NCBI RefSeq assembly: GCF_004745635.1 | Contig: NZ_SRLB01000012.1 | Location: forward strand, 186,001-250,000 | DNA: 64,000 nucleotides | Direction: 5' to 3' | Source: Methylobacterium nonmethylotrophicum | GTDB taxonomy: Bacteria > Pseudomonadota > Alphaproteobacteria > Rhizobiales > Beijerinckiaceae | The notes under the pieces: generated by a model | What the model saw: only the letters and a program-made list of their open reading frames with translations | Told to the model about the DNA's origin: nothing | The model's database searches: none | Translations under genes and position numbers: made by a program | Shown here: piece after piece, positions 63,566 through 64,000 of the stretch | How positions within the stretch are numbered: position 1 is the first letter of the stretch | Layout: every line of letters begins with the position of its first letter

Positions 63566-64000
63566 ATGCCCACACTCGTGAGGAAGGCCCAGAAGCTCCA
63601 GGCCGAGCCGTTCGATGGGACGCCGGCCGGCGCTGCGCGCGTGGCTTCGTTCGGCGGCAGCTTCATTAAGGTCACCGAGGCGGCCGACGGCGGTGCGCTG
63701 ACGGTGTTGGTGCAGACACCGAGCGGCGTCCTTCCGGTCAATCGGGGTGACTGGGTCGCGAAGTCGGCCGAGGACGACTTCTATCCGATCGTCGCCAGCC
63801 GGATCGCCGAGCAGTTCACGATCGAGGCCGAGCCCGTGCTCACCACCGGCCTGCCGGCGCTCACCTTGCCGGAAGCTCAGGCGGTTGTGGCGACCAAGAC
63901 GGCGCCTCGGATCACCGAAGACCTCATGCGGGAGCAGATCGCAACTGTCGAGTACGCCAAGCTGCGCCACCTAACGATCTGCGTCATCACCCTGAAGAAC
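63566..64000 (+). CDS. Gp49-family phage protein, 3'-truncated by window edge
   Basis: 145 residues visible, with GAGGAGAGAGAG before ATG 63566. Residues 1-75 form a separate beta-rich module (LQAEPFDGTPAGAARVASFGGSFIKV ... GVLPVNRGDWVAKSAEDDFYPI). Residues 107-145 begin the Gp49-like domain (APRITEDLMREQIATVEYAKLRHLTICVITLKN). The family is common in temperate phages and of unknown role. The two-module arrangement is less usual than stand-alone Gp49. Confidence 0.8.
   Translation, partial: MPTLVRKAQKLQAEPFDGTPAGAARVASFGGSFIKVTEAADGGALTVLVQTPSGVLPVNRGDWVAKSAEDDFYPIVASRIAEQFTIEAEPVLTTGLPALTLPEAQAVVATKTAPRITEDLMREQIATVEYAKLRHLTICVITLKN

Overview
The window is very GC-rich DNA with strong G/C third-position bias. 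It carries Alphaproteobacteria/Rhizobiales hallmarks: a NtrB-NtrC-NtrY-NtrX-Hfq-HflX cluster behind dusB, a fused IspDF, a MucR regulator, a GcrA homologue and a PHA-system protein. Gene content and the dispersed intergenic repeats suggest Methylobacterium or a close relative. That assignment is an inference from recognised families, not from a database search. Most of the window looks chromosomal; the last 11.5 kb is the start of an integrated phage-like element.

Layout. 1-5.3 kb: end of an ABC-2 permease, a small secreted protein, an O-antigen ligase/polymerase, an AT-rich island with one foreign membrane protein, and a PHA-system protein. 5.4-14.05 kb: a complete kdpF-A-B-C-D-E potassium system with two extra tiny membrane proteins and a long nested hairpin splitting kdpA from kdpB. 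14.2-17.5 kb: leftward genes including a DapA-like protein that has lost its Schiff-base lysine, a hydratase, and a HARE-HTH protein. 18.0-19.9 kb: a plasmid-type RepA with an upstream field of 17-bp iterons, tandem 12-mers and an AT-rich segment, i.e. what looks like a complete iteron origin next to chromosomal mazG. 20-26 kb: mazG, a secreted catalase-family protein with three palindromic operators, an orphan HigA, an MFS exporter, a RecF-like ATPase and small proteins. 26-37.4 kb: hflX, hfq, ntrX, ntrY, mucR, ntrC, ntrB and dusB, all leftward; they link nitrogen signalling, sRNA metabolism and tRNA modification. 38-39.9 kb: ispDF and pncC/cinA, followed by a possible small RNA on the minus strand.

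41.1-47.8 kb holds a three-gene NHLP/NHLM-type peptide exporter (HlyD-like adaptor, C39 peptidase-ABC, second ABC). Directly downstream, with a good ribosome-binding site and a terminator, is a roughly 47-residue reading frame. It has a double-glycine site and a proline-rich tail (LNPQPLPP...), but it is broken by a single-base frameshift. I consider it the best candidate for an undescribed exported peptide in this window. A few small genes, a YARHG-domain protein, a CocE-type hydrolase and an atypical-composition nucleotidyltransferase follow.

52.45 kb to the right edge: a prophage integrated in a tRNA-Thr(UGU) gene. The displaced tRNA 3' end marks the left junction. Next come a tyrosine integrase, an excisionase-like HTH, a long leftward early operon (DUF1643, GcrA-like, zinc-finger DUF3268, YqaJ exonuclease, ERF annealase and several small unknowns), an S24 repressor with matching palindromic operators on both sides of the switch region, and the start of a rightward operon ending in a truncated Gp49-family gene.
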